This document shows positions 22,948 to 34,900 of a DNA stretch of 64,000 nt, piece by piece. The position numbers were made by a program, and so were the translations under genes. Numbering within the stretch: position 1 is the first letter of the stretch; each line of letters starts with the position of its first letter. Source of the stretch: Deinandra increscens subsp. villosa (Eukaryota > Streptophyta > Magnoliopsida > Asterales > Asteraceae); contig JBCNJP010000023.1 in assembly GCA_039602395.1 (NCBI GenBank), positions 85,567,324-85,631,323 on the forward strand, given 5' to 3'. The notes beneath the pieces are model-generated. The model saw only the letters and a program-made list of their open reading frames with translations, ran no database searches and was not told the origin of the DNA.

Positions 22948-23145
22948 AGAGTTGTGAGATGTTGATTGGTTGGGTCAGCGGGTCGATTAAATGGGTATTA
23001 ATATGATGCATGCGTTCATCATAGAAAAAAAAACAAAAAGAAAAAAAAGGTTATAAAAAATAGGGTAATGAAATGTTGTGTTGAGTGGTTGGGTAAGCGG
23101 GTTGATTCAATGGGTATTGATATGACGCACGTGTGCATCATAGAA
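22948..23145 (+). repeat. Two-copy tandem duplication ending in a GCAC/GTGC palindrome
   Basis: A unit of about 85 bases (GTTGTGAGATGTTGATTGG through CATCATAGAAAAAA) occurs at about 22950-23035 and again, diverged, at 23062-23146. An A-rich spacer separates the copies. The second copy carries the CATACG-like palindrome ATGACGCACGTGTGCATCAT. Confidence 0.6.
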
Positions 23146-23345
23146 AAAAGCCATGGTACATGTATATCGCATTTTACAGCAATTGTGAATGACATGATAC
23201 ACATAGAAATAACATGCGCGGTGCAAAGAACAATGTATGAGAACGACGCACACGTGCATAATGAACAAAAAAACATATTGGAACATATCTATTTAGATCA
23301 TAAAGATAGTTTTGTCATAAATCCATTTTAAGGTAAAATATTCGT

Positions 23346-23473
23346 GTAATAAACACACCGTATGTGTATGATGCACATGTGCATCATGTGTCATAAATCC
23401 ATTAATTGGTATGTTGCACATGTGCATCGTAACTAGAAGTGATGTAACCGTATCACGGTAACGTATAAGGTAA
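23346..23473 (+). repeat. Tandem repeat of about 140 bp, left part (interrupted by the Sirevirus-like element)
   Basis: The unit contains ATAAACACACCGTATGTGTATG, then a perfect 20-bp palindrome (23368-23387), then CATAAATCCATTA, a second TTGCACATGTGCAT palindrome, and GATGTAACCGTATCACGGTAACG. Further units continue at 36251-36600, right of the insertion. A plus-strand ORF at 23068-23331 is a chance frame. Confidence 0.75.
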
Positions 23474-23880
23474 TGTAGGTCCTAGATCAACCAAACAACA
23501 CGATATCTAAACTAATACGAGTGCGGAAACCTCGTACAAGCTTGATTCAAGAACAATAGTAGAAGAATAGACCAAATCTCGTGAAAAGATGAAGTCTTGA
23601 GTGATAAAAGCTACTAAAGGAAGCTGATCGTAAACAAGCAATGAACAATAGAAATCGTAAACTGCCTTAGATTGATAGAAAAGCTTACCCTAATCGGTTA
23701 CAATGAGGTGGTATTTATACCACCTCATACAAAACTTGGGCCAATCATAAACACACTCTAGCCCAATCACAAACATACAAATGGCCCACATGGCCTATTA
23801 AATAAGCTAGACTAAGCCCAAAACAAAACAAAGTTAGCCCAATTACAAATGTTCATGCCTTAAATAAGCCTAGCCCAACA
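23474..23880 (-). mobile_element. 3' LTR of the Sirevirus-like element
   Basis: It runs from TGTAGGTCC to AGCCCAACA on the plus strand and is identical to 35844-36250. It contains a TATA box (minus-strand TATAAATA, 23712-23719) centred in an 11-bp inverted repeat, and two copies of the TCGTAAAC octamer that fills the leader. Confidence 0.95.
23703..23728 (-). promoter_or_regulatory. LTR TATA box set in an inverted repeat
   Basis: ATGAGGTGGTA and its exact complement TACCACCTCAT flank a 4-base centre, so the TATA box overlaps the loop of a potential hairpin. The same structure is at 36073-36098 in the 5' LTR, the copy expected to drive transcription of the element. Confidence 0.6.
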
Positions 23881-23896
23881 ATCTTCCCCTAGGCAT
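23881..23896 (-). other. Polypurine tract of the Sirevirus-like element
   Basis: On the minus strand CCTAGGGGAAGAT immediately precedes the 3' LTR, the expected primer for plus-strand DNA synthesis. Confidence 0.75.
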
Positions 23897-23916
23897 GAAG
23901 CATTTGAACTTCTCTT

Positions 23917-26900
23917 CTATGGCAGCAGGAGGTCAAACCTGAAGGTGTTCTGAACGTTGTTTGACCACCACTTGTTCGCCACAATCCGCTCTGCAGTCCC
24001 ATGAAAAATTCCCACCCTCACAGCATTCTCCATGTCATTTTCATCACCAAGTATAGGCTGTGAGGCGAGTAGCTTTATGTCTCTTTCTCCAAAACGCAGC
24101 AGATCAACTGGATCATAGAAGCGAAACTGCCGGAGACCTTTGCATAGAACCACCACCTCGTGAGTTGTTGGATCATAGCACCAGCAGTCAAAGTTTTTGA
24201 CCAATGTACCGTCTTCGATTTCATCCAACATATTGATCACTCGTGTACGCTTGGTGGGTGGTCTTCTAGCTTTACCAATTACATCCCCAGTCACAGGGTC
24301 AGTTCCTGTCTCAACCCATCTTACCTGCTTCAGATCAAAGTCAGCAAAATTGTTTTCCAGATGGCTTAAAAGGTTGTTTCTGATAAGTTCCCCATCTGTG
24401 CTGTTCCACCTGTTGATGAAGGGAGCTCGGAGCAAACTCCTGATCTCAGGCTCAGTCCATGAGTGGAATTGAGCACGTGTTCTGTAATACTCAACTGGAC
24501 TGAAACCGTCACGGATCACAGCAAACAGTTTCTTTTCCGTATCATAGTGCCAGCACAGGATGGCTTCACGACTCCCCCTTTTGTCAATGGAGCTTTCACC
24601 AACATCGAGGGCGTATTTTGTGGGGGCTGGTCCTTGGTAGAATTCACGGAACCAGTTGTCGTGCCCTTCAGGGGCCTTGGAGATGACTCTGCCACTTCGG
24701 GCGTAATCTGGCATTTCAATGTTTTCATCTCCATCATCAGCCTCCACAGCTTCTCCAGCTTGAGATGAACTCTGACCTGAGGCACCTGTGTTGCCAGGCC
24801 CTGTACCACCTGTCAGCTCAATAACCTTCTTTCTCAGCCCCTTAATCATATTGTAGAGAAATTCCATCCTTTCTTTGTCAGCTATCTCATATCCTTTCAT
24901 ATAATCTCTGTTTGCTTCCTCCTTCTCTCTCAAAATTTTGATTTCATCCTTGAGAGACTTTATCTCATTCTCTCTCATTCTGTTCTGAGAGATCAGGAAG
25001 TTAATCTGAGGATCAGAACTAATCCTCAGATCAATAGGAAGCTCAGCAGCCATCAACGGGCGAAAACCTGGAGCTGCGAGAGGTTGGCTTGTCACGGTAG
25101 AGAGGCTAATTCTGACCGGACTAGGAACAACAAAGGTGCTGTCAACCTCCAGAAATTGCCTATCCTCACGTACAGGGCTATGCACGTTCAGAATCGGACT
25201 ATCGAGCTGCACAGGGGCAGGTTGAACATTGCCACCTTCTTCTGTCTGAGTAGCAGAAGGTTGTTCTTGATTGGCTTCTTCATTTGTTTCTTCCCGTCCA
25301 GTGAGTCCCTCAGAAATTGGTTCAGTTGGTTCTATAAGCATTATACTGGAGCTCGTCTTGGTGAGTTTGAACCGAACGTTTCTAGGATCAGATTTTCTAC
25401 GAGGGGAAGGCTCACGGACATGGGCAGGTTCCTCAACAAGAACATCATCGACAGACAAATTTATCTCTGGAGGCGTATCATCACTTCCAGATGACCCAAC
25501 CATATCGTCTCTTGACCTTTTGTGAATTAGAGGCTCCAAGTCTCTATAGATATCTTCTTCAGCAATGTCTTGTCCAGCGAGAATGTCATCCATTATATTT
25601 TCTTCGTCGGATGGAATGACCTCATCCTCCTGAACATTGACAGCAGTAATAGCTGTTACATCTTGTTCCTCAGCAATGAATGCATTAACAACAGGAACAT
25701 CTGCCTCGGGCTCGGATTCATCCATAACTTGCTCCCGTGCTACTTCTGGAAAAGCACCTCTCTTCACCCACTCCAGTCTGCCTTCAAAAGACTTCTTACC
25801 TGGTCTATCTTGGGTTTGCAACCCAAACACCCCAATGTCCATAACTTTCACATCCAGCTTCTCAATCCTCTCCTCTATTGTTGGATACTTCTTCATCACC
25901 ACCAGTTGGACAAACCTCGGTGTCATTAAAAATTGTTCTCTGGCACTTAGTTCTGCATTTCCTATCCAATCAATCAGCATCATCTTTGAAAAGTTGAAGT
26001 TCCAATCTAAGGCCAAAGCAACCAAGGCAGTTCCATGAAGTTGATTTAATTGATCGAAGCTTGTTCTTTTCCCAAGGAAAGATTTCTGCATATAGTGTGC
26101 CAGACACCTCCAGTAGTGCGGCAAAAGCTTCTTGAAGATGGGCGGAAATTTTCCTTCATACCCCATTGATTGCGCCCCTGCCAGAACTACCTCCTTCGGA
26201 TACTTGATAGGATGTGAGGCATCATCGGTAATGTTCAGTCCTTGCCGAATATCTTCTTCCTCAATAACAATTTGTCTGTTATTGACCGTTGCAGTAATCC
26301 TTGTTCTGTCAGAATTTGCCCTGGCAGTTCCCCAAAATTCCCTGACCAGCATCTCGTCTATGAGTACATTTGTCCTTAAAGCATAGTTGATTTTGCATGT
26401 GTTCATCCCAGCTACCAGTGAATAGAACAGCTCCATGTGTTTTTCCGGTGGGTCCTCCAGAAAAGCCGGCATACAGTGATCTGCTTCATATTTTATATCT
26501 TGAATTAGCATCTCTTCTGCCATCTGAGAAAGTCAAGACATATGCATCAGATATATTCAATTAATGTCATGATGTTTGAAAACAATCTGTAATTCACTTG
26601 AATTAACTAATTTAATTTGAAGAATTTTCTGAAAAATTCCAACTGAAATATTCAAGTGAAATAATTGACTTTGAATCACACGTTTCACAAACATCATAAA
26701 TTTTGTCTCAAACAATCACTTTTAATAAAATTCTCAAAAATTTATTAAGTGTTTAAGGTATTAACTTTCAATTTATGAGGGTTTACGATCCTAAACTGGG
26801 AGTTTACGATTCTCCAAACGGGTTTACGATCAGGGCAATTTAGGTTCAATCGTAATCAATAAAGCCCAATCGTAAACACCGAGAAAGTCACTAAGTCCAA

Positions 26901-27743
26901 TCGTAATCATCGTGAGTCGTAAACTCGGATCGTAAACACCTATCGGAAACAACGATCGTAATCGCCGATCGTAATCGGCGATCGTAAACACCCAATAGTC
27001 GTCTTCAACCTCGCGACTAATCGTAAACACACAGAACTCCATGGATGAACCTGCAACAAAACTCGTAAACTCGTTAGACACCATCAAACCTTAAACATGA
27101 ACACCCAACACTACCTTTAAAGAAATTTAACAGCACAGCCGACTTCAAATATCGCTAAAAAGACTCGAATGAAGAAAAATCCGAAAGTAATTTCGAGTTA
27201 GGGCTCAAAACCACAATACTCGAGAATGGATCGAGAAATCCTTGTGAAAACAGGCGATTGAAACGGGGTTTTTGGTCGGAATAGAAAGATGAAGTTGTTG
27301 GTGAGGATGGATTGCCAAACGAAGGTCGGAAATGGCTGTGATGAATGTTCCGGTGAGTGTAGCGGCGGAGTTAGGGTTTCTCGGCGGAATCGTGAACGGT
27401 GAGTTTGAGAGGAAATGAGAATCGCAAACCGATTTTGGGTTTATATACCCCCTTTTCAAGAATTTCATTTTGACCCCTCAAGTTTGAAGACAAATTTAAA
27501 ACACCTCCCAAATTTTTAAAAAATTAACAATTCTCTTAAAAATGTTAACTTTGAGATATAACTGAGAATTTTAACGAAGCTTCCCCTCAAACTTAGCCCC
27601 GAGTATCTGATCTAGATCAAAAATAAAACTTTACAAATTTAAAGACTTAAATTTGATAAAACAAAAAAAATTGATAAAACCCAAACTTAAGATAATCTAT
27701 AAACTAGATAAAACACACTTACCTTGAGTTTGATATTTTTCAT
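23917..27743 (-). CDS. Accessory ORF of the Sirevirus-like element, predicted two exons
   Basis: The main exon (26523-23917) is an 868-codon frame. On the minus strand its ATG is preceded directly by TTGACTTTCTCAG, a textbook splice acceptor. Upstream, a perfect donor CAAG|GTAAGT (27723|27722) follows a seven-codon stretch starting with ATG at 27743-27741 that is in frame after splicing; the intron would be 27722-26524 (1199 bases). The protein has a conserved-looking globular N-terminal region (about 1-270, with LDWNFNFSKMMLIDWIGNA). An acidic, Ser/Pro-rich middle follows (270-480), then a coiled coil (about 505-570, MRENEIKSLKDEIKILREKE). A C-terminal module (about 630-868) includes CWHYDTEKKLFAVIRDGFSP and FRFYDPVDLLRFGERDIK. 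I do not recognise an enzyme. Decayed relatives are at 19.2-20.0 and 40.2-40.7 kb. Confidence 0.7.
26524..27722 (-). other. Predicted intron of the accessory ORF
   Basis: GTAAGT donor, CTCAG acceptor. In between, 26785-27065 is packed with TCGTAAAC/GTTTACGA octamers like the element leader, and 27210-27420 is a GC-richer stretch with no domain. The reverse ORFs here (26830-27087, 27205-27468) have no recognised motif. Confidence 0.55.
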
Positions 27744-28651
27744 GGATCAAACCAGACAGATCATTAACCGAAGAACCCTTTTCAGCTTTCCGTTACTTGA
27801 CGCTCTAAACGATTGCTCAAAATTTTATATCATTTAAACTCACATCCAGTTAAAAACATTTTAAGTGCTTAAAATTATGGTACATTGTTACCGTTATGTT
27901 TATCAGTCCCCACACCCAATCGTTCATAGCAAAACCTACCCAACCTCAGAGTTTATTGAGGATTCACAAACCCCCAACTTGAGGAACCATGCAATGCCAC
28001 ATTGACTACCACTTATTTTATAATTATCCGTTGATGATCAGGTCGGCCGCATAAGCACGCAGAGAAGACCAACAAAATAATTGACTTTATTTTCAACACT
28101 ATAATTTTTTTTTTGATTTTCTTTTTCTTCTTTTCATTTTTCTTTTTCTCTTTCTTTTTCTTTTGACTCTTTCTGTGGCGTTGTCACGTTAGCATAAACA
28201 TGGTGTGTGAGAGAGTGAATACTAGGTAATACCACTCTCAACCCGTTTTTGCTGGGACTCAGTCTTTTAAACTATGTAAACTAGGATGGAAAGCTAAACA
28301 CATATAGAGATTAAGATTATTGCACTTACATGGATGATCATAGTTTTTGATTTTTCTTACCGAACATCATCTTTGAGACGTCTTTCACTTCTGCCTTACG
28401 CGTGTCAGTCTCCGATCGTCATGGAAATTTATATCACTTCCTACCGACTCAAGGCAAAAACAAACAACATCATAAAAACCTCAAACAGATATTTTTGTAT
28501 TTTCTGAGACATTTATATTTCTTCCCCTGTTTTTATGAGGTTTGTGAAAAGCAAACACTATTTTTTGGAAATTTCCTGATTTTTTATATTTTTATATATT
28601 TTTGTTTTTATAATTTTCTTAAAAGATATTTACAAACACAAAATGATCAGA
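27744..28651 (-). other. Spacer between pol and the accessory ORF
   Basis: No coding domain. A purine-rich run on the minus strand (28105-28170, the complement of a long C/T tract) resembles an extra internal polypurine tract, reported in some long retroelements. The plus-strand ORF at 28402-28725 is a chance frame overlapping the pol end. Confidence 0.5.
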
Positions 28652-31600
28652 TCATTCCTCGAAGGCAATCATCCGAAGGCCTTCGACGCACATTTCAAAA
28701 TTTGGTCGTGGGAGGGGTTTTGTGAAGATATCAGACACGTTTTGGTCTGATCTTACCTTCTGAAGCTGAATCAACTCCCGATCAAAACAATCACGAATGA
28801 AATGTACCTTGATGTCTATGTGCTTTGTTTTTGAGTGATGAACGGGGTTTTTCACAATTTCCAGAGCAGCAGCATTATCACAAAAAATTGGAGTGTTAAC
28901 GAATTCCATACCGTAATCCGTGAGCTGATTCTGGATCCACACTACCTGTGAGGTACCGGCAGATGCGGCCACGTACTCAGCTTCTGCAGTTGATTTGGAT
29001 ACGGTATGCTGCTTCTTGCTCTGCCATGAGATGAGTCGATCGCCCAAATATTGACATCCTCCCGTTGTTGACTTCCGATCCAAGTCACTGCCTCCATAGT
29101 CACTGTCAGTATAAGCATACAATTGAAAGTCAGTGTTCTTTGGGTACCAAAGACCAAGCCGAGGCCTACCCTTTAGATACCGGAATATACGTTTAACAGC
29201 ATTCAAATGAGACAGTTTAGGGTTAGCCTGATAACGAGCACACAAGCAAACTGCATGCATAATATCTGGCCGACTTGCTGTTAGGTACATTAGAGAACCA
29301 ATCATTGAGCGATACATGAACTCGCTTACTGACTCCCCATTTGCATCTGCTGACAAAAGAGGTCGGGATGCCATTGGAGTTGAGATCGGCTTTGAGTCTT
29401 GCATCTTGAATTTCTCTAGTATCTCATTCACATACTTGGCTTGATGAATAAGAATCCCAGATTCATCTTGTTTAACCTGCAAGGCTAGGAAGAAACTCAT
29501 TTCCCCCTGATCGCTCATCTCAAACTTCTTCCTCATAATCTCTTCAAATTCGGTGCATAGATCTTCATTCGTTGATCCATAAATGATGTCATCCACATAT
29601 ACTTGCACCATTATAATGTGATCGTCCACCCGTTTTCTGAACAACGTCTGATCCACCACCCCTCTAGTATACCCATTTTCCACCAGGTGTGCTGACAACG
29701 TCTCATACCACGTTCTTGGAGCTTGATGTAAACCATACAATGCCTTATCCAGCAGATACACATGATCTGGATGCTCCTCATCTATGAACCCAGGTGGTTG
29801 AGTCACGTACACCTCTTCATTCATCTCAGCATACAGGAATGCTGTCTTCACGTCCATCTGGTGCACCGTAAAATTCAGATAAGATGCAACCGCAAGAAAT
29901 ATCCGTATGGCTTCCAATCTTGCTACAGGGGCATACACCTCATCATAGTCAATTCCATGTATTTGACGGTGACCTTGGACAATTAACCTTGCCTTGTTTC
30001 GAACGATTATACCCGTGTCATCTTTTTTGTTCTTGTACAACCAACGGGTGGGTATAACCTTCTTGTTATCTGGCCTCTTGACTAGTCGCCACACTCCCAG
30101 CTTTGAGAATTGATTCAATTCGTTGTGCATGGCCTCGATCCAGCTCGGATCTCTGAGAGCTACCATCACATTTGGAGGCTCAATCTGGGAGATAAAGCAC
30201 GAGTACAAGCAGACATTGATGTCTCCTGTGCGGCTTCTAGTTCTCACTCCTGACGTCACTGGTCCAAGAATATTGCTGACCGGATGGTCCTTGTTGATCC
30301 TTGAAACCTGAATATCTGGCACAGACACTGAAACAGGCAGATTAGAATTCACAAGATTATCATTTAAATCACTAATACCTGAACCTTGTGGAATTTCTGA
30401 ATCAACATCACACGTTCCTGAAGTTCCTGAAGCATCTGTGTTGACATCTGCGGTGACAGTTGTTGGAACTGGAACTGGGGCTTTATCACAGACTTTTTCA
30501 ACAGAAGGTCTTGATTCAGAAGGCTGTGTGATAATCTCTTCTTCTTCCCCCAAATTATGAAGATCATTTGAAAACTTAAAACCCTCAAACAGAGACCCAT
30601 AATTAAATATCCAATCTGGTCCAGTCCCTGCATCCGTCGGGTTGTCTTCAAGCCAGTCCACATTGAATGCTTCAATAATCAAGCCGGTGGTCTTGTTATA
30701 GACTCGATAAGCACTATTTCCTGAGTAACCAACGAAATAACACTCATCTGCTTTCGCCTCGAATTTCCCTACGTCGGACTGAATCAGCACCGTGCACGGA
30801 CACCCGAAAGTCTTGAAATAACCCACTGTCGGCTTCTCTTTGTAGATAATCTGATATGGAGTTTTCTCATGACGTTTGTTCAACAAAACCCGATTTTGCA
30901 CATAGCATGCTGTGTTGACTGCTTCAGCCCAGAAGAAGATTGGTAGTTTTGCTTCACACATCATTGTCCTTGCAGCTTCAATGAGTGTCCTATTCCTTCT
31001 CTCGGCTACTCCATTCTGTTGTGGAGTGTAAGGAGCACTAAACTGTCTCTCAATGCCTTTAGCTCCACAAAACATGTTCAACTCAGCATTCTTGAATTCT
31101 GTTCCATTATCTGATCTGATAGCTTTGACCTTCTTGTTCAGCTGGTTCTCTATAAGTGTGACAAACTGCTTCACTAGGGCTGGAGTTTCATATTTGTTTG
31201 ACAAAAAGTAGACCCAAGTGAATCGTGAGTAGTCATCTACAATCACGAGGCAGTAAGAAAACTTGCTGATGCTCTGAACTTGCATAGGTCCAAATAAATC
31301 CATGTGTAAGATTTGTAGAACTGACGATACTGAATTAGCTATCTTTGGCCGATGTGGCAACTTGTGCTGCTTCCCCTTTGCACATGCCACACATTTTTCA
31401 ACCGTTGAGAAGTCTTTAATTGGCAGTTTTCTGACATGCTCTCCCTTCGCGAGCTTGGTCAAATTCTTCATATTGGCATGCCCTAGTCGTCGATGCCACA
31501 ACATAGCCAAATTTTCATTCTGCTTCGATATGAGACATGCTTCTTCTGACGTTGGAGGTTTGCTCATGTTGAGAAGATATGAATTTGATCGTCTTGGAGT

Positions 31601-31936
31601 ACGCATCAGTATGCACTCCTCGGGAATCTTCACACCAGGCTTCAAAATAATACATTCTTTTCGGTTGAACATCACAGAATAGTCCTTGTCACAAATCTGA
31701 GACACACTCAGCAAACTGTGAGACAGTTCCTCCACATAGTGTACGTCAGAAAATGACAGATTTCCACTTCTCACCACTCCCTTCTTACTGATTCTTCCAC
31801 CAACACCACCTGCAAATGATACACCACCTCCATTGAAGTCCTCTACATCTTCCAAAAGTGACAGATCTCCGGTCATGTGTCGGGAGCAACCACTATCAAC
31901 GTACCAGAGATTGTTGATAGACCGTCTTGGCTGTCC
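28652..31936 (-). CDS. Sirevirus-like Copia pol (protease, integrase, RT, RNase H)
   Basis: I start the frame at 31936, directly after an in-frame TAG. The first ATG, at 31876, lies inside the protease active-site region and would lose WYVDSGCSRH. Domains in order: protease (Asp-Ser-Gly at about residue 14), GAG-pre-integrase with LWHRRLGHANMKNL and the CVACAKGKQH finger, integrase core (MDLFGPM, RSDNGTEF, QNGVAERRNRT), reverse transcriptase (WLYKNKKD, HQMDVKTAFL, VQVYVDDIIYGS), and RNase H (YTDSDYGGS, AEAEYVAAS, FCDNAAALE) ending PNFEMCVEGLRMIAFEE. All catalytic motifs are intact with no stops or shifts. How it is translated from the gag-pol RNA is unclear, since the frame does not overlap gag. 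Confidence 0.9.
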   Translation of the reverse strand, partial: GQPRRSINNLWYVDSGCSRHMTGDLSLLEDVEDFNGGGVSFAGGVGGRISKKGVVRSGNLSFSDVHYVEELSHSLLSVSQICDKDYSVMFNRKECIILKPGVKIPEECILMRTPRRSNSYLLNMSKPPTSEEACLISKQNENLAMLWHRRLGHANMKNLTKLAKGEHVRKLPIKDFSTVEKCVACAKGKQHKLPHRPKIANSVSSVLQILHMDLFGPMQVQSISKFSYCLVIVDDYSRFTWVYFLSNKYETPALVKQFVTLIENQLNKKVKAIRSDNGTEFKNAELNMFCGAKGIERQFSAPYTPQQNGVAERRNRTLIEAARTMMCEAKLPIFFWAEAVNTACYVQNRVLLNKRHEKTPYQIIYKEKPTVGYFKTFGCPCTVLIQSDVGKFEAKADECYFVGYSGNSAYRVYNKTTGLIIEAFNVDWLEDNPTDAGTGPDWIFNYGSLFEGFKFSNDLHNLGEEEEIITQPSESRPSVEKVCDKAPVPVPTTVTADVNTDASGTSGTCDVDSEIPQGSGISDLNDNLVNSNLPVSVSVPDIQVSRINKDHPVSNILGPVTSGVRTRSRTGDINVCLYSCFISQIEPPNVMVALRDPSWIEAMHNELNQFSKLGVWRLVKRPDNKKVIPTRWLYKNKKDDTGIIVRNKARLIVQGHRQIHGIDYDEVYAPVARLEAIRIFLAVASYLNFTVHQMDVKTAFLYAEMNEEVYVTQPPGFIDEEHPDHVYLLDKALYGLHQAPRTWYETLSAHLVENGYTRGVVDQTLFRKRVDDHIIMVQVYVDDIIYGSTNEDLCTEFEEIMRKKFEMSDQGEMSFFLALQVKQDESGILIHQAKYVNEILEKFKMQDSKPISTPMASRPLLSADANGESVSEFMYRSMIGSLMYLTASRPDIMHAVCLCARYQANPKLSHLNAVKRIFRYLKGRPRLGLWYPKNTDFQLYAYTDSDYGGSDLDRKSTTGGCQYLGDRLISWQSKKQHTVSKSTAEAEYVAASAGTSQVVWIQNQLTDYGMEFVNTPIFCDNAAALEIVKNPVHHSKTKHIDIKVHFIRDCFDRELIQLQKVRSDQNVSDIFTKPLPRPNFEMCVEGLRMIAFEE

Positions 31937-31952
31937 CTACAAAAGTCAGAAA

Positions 31953-34900
31953 TCATTGAGATCCAGGTACCCAGGCCATAACAGATCTGGGCACACCATT
32001 AGCATCAATGTAGTTAACTAGTTGGTGGATCATTTCAGATTTGGATTCAGAAACATTTCCATTCTGAATGTTGACTTTTGGTTTCCAGGTGGTTGGTTTC
32101 TCTGGTTTCAACACAGTTGTTGATTTGTTCACTAACACGGGTTTCTTCTGTGGAGAAGTGACCTTTTTACCAGCAGGCTTTTTAACCGGTGTCCACTCAA
32201 GTTTTAACTTTGTATACACAAGTTGTTTCGTTTGAGTGACATTGTTTTGTTTCAAAACCTGTTGCTCGGCTTTCGCTTTGCCATTAGGTTGATTAATTCT
32301 TTTCACTTTAGCCACTTGTTTTTCAACAAATTCTGGTTTTGTCTTTTGGTAGACTCCTTTAGTTTGAAAAGTTTGTTTTGGAGTTCTGGTCACTTTCCAC
32401 TTATCCACAACAGGCTTTGTCACAGGTGCCTTTGCGTTTGAAACCTTAGACTGTTCAGTCTTCATTGGTTCAACACGCTGCTTCCCCTGAAACACAGCTT
32501 GTTGCTTCTGCTTTTGTTTCTGTTTTTCACCTGACATCATCTTTTCCAACATACTAGTCCGTGGATTTTGTGGATAGTATGGTTGGTAAGGTCTGTTCAC
32601 ACAGTTAGCTGCAAAATGTCCTGGCTTTCCACATTGAAAGCAATTCATGAGTCTAGGCCCATTGACATGACTACAGAGGTATGAACGTCTTGGGTAAGAC
32701 GACTTCCACTCTGGCTTATCATCCCATTTGTGTATGACACGTTGTTTTTCCTTATCAGATTGTGTAATTAAACAAAATTGATCCGATTTGGATTTGTTGG
32801 TTCTATTAAAAGCTGACACAACCTGGGGATAAGCAACGAAGTCTTTGGGCTTAGTCTCACGACCAATTTTTGTGTTAGGCACACGAATTTTAAAACCAGA
32901 CACTTTTTCATTAGATTCTAAAATATTTTTTAACATCGATACAGCTACTTGTTTTGACTTGGATGTTTCTAGTTCTGACACAAGTGCCATTACATCATCC
33001 TTAGGTAAACATAAACTAGAACTATTAGAACTACTAGACGCATGACTCTCATCCACTCTCCGACACTCTTCATCCTCCTCAGAAATGTCATTGATTTCTA
33101 CTTCATCTGCACAAGAAACAGATACATCAGAAGTGCTCACACAGTTATTCATTGAAGTATTGGATGGTCCTGCTTCACATGGGTCTGTCATCACTCTGTT
33201 CATTTTACCCAACCCATAAGTCATGTGTTTTTCATTCTCAATTTCCTCCTCAGTCAAAGGCTTCACTCCAACCAAGACACTATCTAAGGGAGGTCCTTCT
33301 TCATGCATTTCCGATGCTGATCTATCTATCTGATCCTCCTCTAAGATCATTCCTATAACATCTCTAGTTTTGTCTTGAGGAACAACATTCTTGGTTGCAA
33401 AGCTGATTCCTATTCCACCTTTGTCTTTTCCCATTCTAACCTCAGTTATGCAATTGTCTAAGGATTTACTAGCCTGCAACATCCTTTTACTTCTCATAAA
33501 ATTGATATCAAGTTTAACCTGCATCTCATTGTTCTTATGCTTAAGTTCTTCTATCTGTTTACTTAGCTCAGCTATTTCTAACTTAGCATTGTCATACAAA
33601 TAGGCATTTTCAGTTGCAAGGTTCTTATACTTAGCTATATCTAGTTTCTGGGCTTTAACCTTTTCTTCATTCTTATGCCATCTACCCTTAAATGAACTCT
33701 TTTCACATTTTACTTCAAACAATTCAGATTCAAAGTTTTTGCAATATTCTCTAAGAGTAGTGATTATACGATCACAAACAGAATTAGAACATACCTTGGT
33801 GTGATCTGCAGACATTGCTTCATTCTCCTCTGGTTCCTCTGGTTCATCATCAGTAACCACAAAAGCATGCTCCTTTTCATCCTCATCATCATCCAAAGTT
33901 GTCATCATAGCATGCGTCAAACTCAGATCCTTCAGCTGTGGGGTCCAGTCATAGCCACCACCTTCTTGCACAACTAAAGCACTTGTCTCTGCCTTTCCCT
34001 TCCCATCAGCTGACTTCTTTATCTCTGCTCTTTCCTTCCTTGGTTTGCTGCACTCCCTAGCAAAGTGCCCATATTCGTCACAATTGTAGCACCTAAGCTT
34101 CGTCTTATCAAACCCCATCCTGATCTTATCTTGATCCTTCCACACATTTCGCCCCGTAGTAGCCATGAACTTTTTAGCCCTGAACACTGCCATTGCCATT
34201 TGCCAAGAGACGTCCAACATTTCCACGTTTTCTGGATTAATCTGATTAAGCTCCCCCGAAAAAATCTCAGAAGGAATTAGTGTTCCAGCCATTAAAGCAT
34301 GATAACTATTCATGAATCCCATACCCAGAGCAAAATTGGGATCATTGTTAGCTTCAGAAGTATCACCTCCACTTGAACCTGATTGGGGTTGTGCCACAAA
34401 TGCCTTCGTTTGACTCATTGAACTTGATCCACCTGCTACAGCCTTTCCTTTCTGCTTCTCATCAACCTCTTCAGACAACAATGCTTGATTCAACTTCCCT
34501 GCCAAACTCAGTGAACTTATGTGATTCAACTCACGCTGCTTATCATCAATCATCTTGGACTTCAACTTGTTGATCATTTCATCTAAAGACAGCTCACTCA
34601 GTCTGTTGTTGTCCTTAATGATTGAAATGTTGGTGTTCCATGACTTCGGCAAACTGTTTAGGAGCTTCAAATTTTTATCTTCCAATTCCGGTTCCACTCC
34701 ATAACTTGACATCTCGGCCATGAGAGAGACAAATCTTTGCACTTGTGCTTCAAAGGACTCACCCTGGATGTGATTAAACAGATTGAACTTTTGCTTCAAC
34801 ATCTGCTTTCGACTCGCCTTGATGTCTGGGTTTCCCTCATAAGCCACTATTAATGCATTCCACAGTTCCTTTGCCGTCTTGCAATGCTTGAACCCTTGAG

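Noticed and set aside
31937..31972. A 34-nt intron joining gag to pol in the Sirevirus-like element
   Set aside because: GTACC..TTTTGTAG ends exist, but 34 bases is far below plant intron minima; a longer intron from within gag cannot be excluded.
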